Part shown: positions 62,583-64,000 of the stretch, in pieces | Layout: every line of letters starts with the position of its first letter | Numbering within the stretch: the stretch's first letter is position 1 | DNA from: Clostridia bacterium | GTDB taxonomy: Bacteria; Bacillota; Clostridia; Oscillospirales; CAG-272 | NCBI GenBank assembly: GCA_017631085.1 | Contig: JAGBTY010000023.1 | Location: forward strand, 49,142-113,141 | Direction: 5' to 3' | Length of the DNA stretch: 64,000 bases | Translations under genes and position numbers: made by a program | The notes under the pieces: model-generated | Seen by the model: the letters and a program-made list of their open reading frames with translations, nothing else | What the model was told of the DNA's origin: nothing | Databases searched by the model: none

Positions 62583-63977
62583 TTATTTATTTTTCCTTGA
62601 TTTGACCGCCTTAACGACTATAGCCGAAAGAGCAAAAAGCGCAATAACGTTAGGAATTACCATGATGTTATTGAACATATCGGTAAGTTCCCATACGAGA
62701 TCGATCTTAAGAACTGATCCGAGGAATACGAATCCGATTGCGAGTATCGAGTAAACGATTGTCGCCTTCTTACCGAAGAGATGCTGGAAATTGAGCTTTC
62801 CGAAGAAGTTCCAGCTGATGATAGTCGTAAATGCGAAGAATGTAAGACAGATAGCAATTACGATATTACCGAACGCTTCATTACCGAACGCCGTACCAAC
62901 CGCAAGCTGCATGAGTGTTCCATTGGAATAGCCTGCTGCCGCGCCGACCTCGGAAAGAGGACCTCCGCCTGCGTAGAGAGTGGAGATAACAACGAGAGCA
63001 GTCATTGTGAGTACTATGAATGTATCTATAAACACACCGATCATAGCAACAACACCCTGATCGTGAGGCTTTTCAACGTTTGCCTGAGCGTGAGCGTGAG
63101 GTGTTGAACCCATACCTGCTTCGTTTGAGAAGAGTCCTCTCTTTGCACCCTGGCTTATTGCTTCCTTAATTGCAAATCCGATCGTACCACCGATGATCGC
63201 GTGAGGCATGAACGCATATTTGAATATCAAACCAAAGGTCTCGGGGATCTTTGTTACGTTGATACCGAGAACGATAAAACCGATAACAAGATATATGATC
63301 GCCATAATAGGAACTATCTTTTCAGCAACAGATGCGATACGCTTGATTCCGCCAATGAAAATAACTGCGCAGATAAGAGCGAGGATAAGTCCTACTACCC
63401 ATGTAGGAATGGAGAATGCTGTCTCCATAGAACCTGCGATAGAGTTCGACTGAACCATAGCACCCATAAATCCAAGAGCCAACGTACAAGCTACTGCGAA
63501 GAAGCCTGCAAGGAATTTTCCGAATTTATTGTTGAATGCTCTCTTTATGTAGTAAACAGGACCACCCATAACGTTTCCGTCAGCGCCTACTACCTTTGTC
63601 TCCTGAGCAAGTACTGCCTCGGCGTAGATGGTTGCCATACCGAAGAATGCGATCACCCACATCCAGAAGATAGCACCGGGACCACCTATAAGAATAGCTC
63701 CGCAAGCACCTACGATGTTACCAGTACCTACCTGAGCTGCAACAGCAGTTGCGAGAGCCTGGAAGGACGAAATGCCTCACTTTTGTTTGCCACCTCTCAT
63801 TGAGAAGTTTCCAAATACCTTCTTCATTCCTTCGCCAAAGCAACGAACCTGAACGAATTTCGTTCTGATAGAATAGAAAAGTCCGACACCTACAAGGAGA
63901 GCGATGAGAATGTAGTTTGACAGATATGTGTTGATGTTTGCCACTATCGGCAAAAGAAAATCTGATATCTTGTCCAT
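62583..63977 (-). pseudogene. Alanine/glycine:cation (AGCS) symporter gene with in-frame TGA
   Basis: The reading frame from ATG at 63977 (AGGAGG upstream) would give a normal AGCS symporter of about 464 residues, but codon 67 is TGA (63779-63777). The part before it (LSNYILIALLVGVGLFYSIRTKFVQVRC) and the part after it (SSFQALATA, VGTGNIVG, then MWVIAFFGMATIYAEAV, GSTPHAHAQANVEKPHDQG) are in the same frame and fully AGCS-like. No frameshift is needed. At this site relatives carry an ordinary residue (as I recall, often Ser or Gly), so one base change (for example TCA or GGA to TGA) explains it. A recent nonsense mutation or a sequencing error is most likely. The remaining coding sequence looks intact. 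Confidence 0.85.
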
Positions 63978-64000
63978 TTTTTCCTCCTGAAAATAAATTA

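Noticed and set aside
63777-63779. Selenocysteine codon or a TGA-recoding genetic code
   Set aside because: No Sec hairpin or Sec machinery is visible, the position is not a Cys/Sec site in the family, and other genes here end with TGA.

Overview
The window looks like a chromosomal segment of an anaerobic, low-to-moderate GC Gram-positive bacterium, most likely a gut or rumen clostridium. The evidence is three T-box leaders, WhiA, strong AGGAGG-type ribosome binding sites, consensus TTGACA/TATAAT promoters with 17-base spacers, ferredoxin-linked 2-oxoacid oxidoreductase genes, and sugar and glycan genes. I see no insertion sequence, prophage or CRISPR array. TGA is an ordinary stop codon here, as shown by the ATGA overlaps between genes.

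Layout. 1-3.1 kb: nucleoside-type (BMP) ABC transporter and xanthine phosphoribosyltransferase (purine salvage). 3.4-4.2 kb: a small membrane protein and a hairpin-rich gap. 4.2-13.5 kb (minus strand): one long operon behind an isoleucine T-box, encoding two HTH-cupin-acyl-CoA synthetase fusions, a P-loop NTPase, a ferredoxin, a three-subunit 2-oxoacid:ferredoxin oxidoreductase and the aminotransferase IlvE. 13.7-17.9 kb (plus strand): a leucine T-box, a LeuA-like protein that has lost its metal-binding histidines, and a TIM-barrel/acyl-CoA ligase fusion. 18-21.2 kb: TetR-controlled ABC exporter with a methyltransferase. 21.3-23.8 kb: flavin-related cluster (ApbE, NusG-domain-II protein, Gx transporter, FMN split-barrel protein). 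24-33.7 kb: GH38, GH36, AraC regulator and the rhamnose operon rhaB-rhaA-rhaD. 33.9-37.2 kb: ABC exporter, acetyltransferase, tyrosine phosphatase. 37.3-43.7 kb: a lipoate-dependent 2-oxoacid dehydrogenase complex (E2, E3, fused E1) with a lipoate ligase. 43.7-48.5 kb: valine T-box, valS and an orphan glycosidase-like gene. 48.7-49.1 kb: tRNA-Met, tRNA-Glu and a tandem repeat carrying the tRNA-Glu 3' end. 49.2-54 kb: two unknown genes, a phosphodiesterase, tRNA-Thr, whiA, murB, a HAD phosphatase. 54.2-62.5 kb: an oxidoreductase, coaE, a lytic transglycosylase, an M18 aminopeptidase, prfA, sua5, a type II topoisomerase A subunit and a 37-residue membrane protein. 62.6-64 kb: an alanine/sodium symporter gene interrupted by an in-frame TGA.

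The most interesting system is 4.2-17.9 kb. Two back-to-back T-boxes with almost identical stem I sequence read Ile (ATC) and Leu (CTC) specifiers and drive divergent operons. T-boxes switch genes on when the cognate tRNA is uncharged, so these genes should be made during branched-chain amino acid starvation. Together the genes would activate branched short-chain acids to CoA esters, carboxylate them reductively with ferredoxin, and aminate the 2-oxoacids to Ile, Leu and Val. This would be a salvage route from gut or rumen branched-chain fatty acids, using acyl-CoA synthetases physically fused to a DNA-binding and cupin sensor module. The direction and substrates are inference. The gene content, fusions and T-boxes are read from the sequence.
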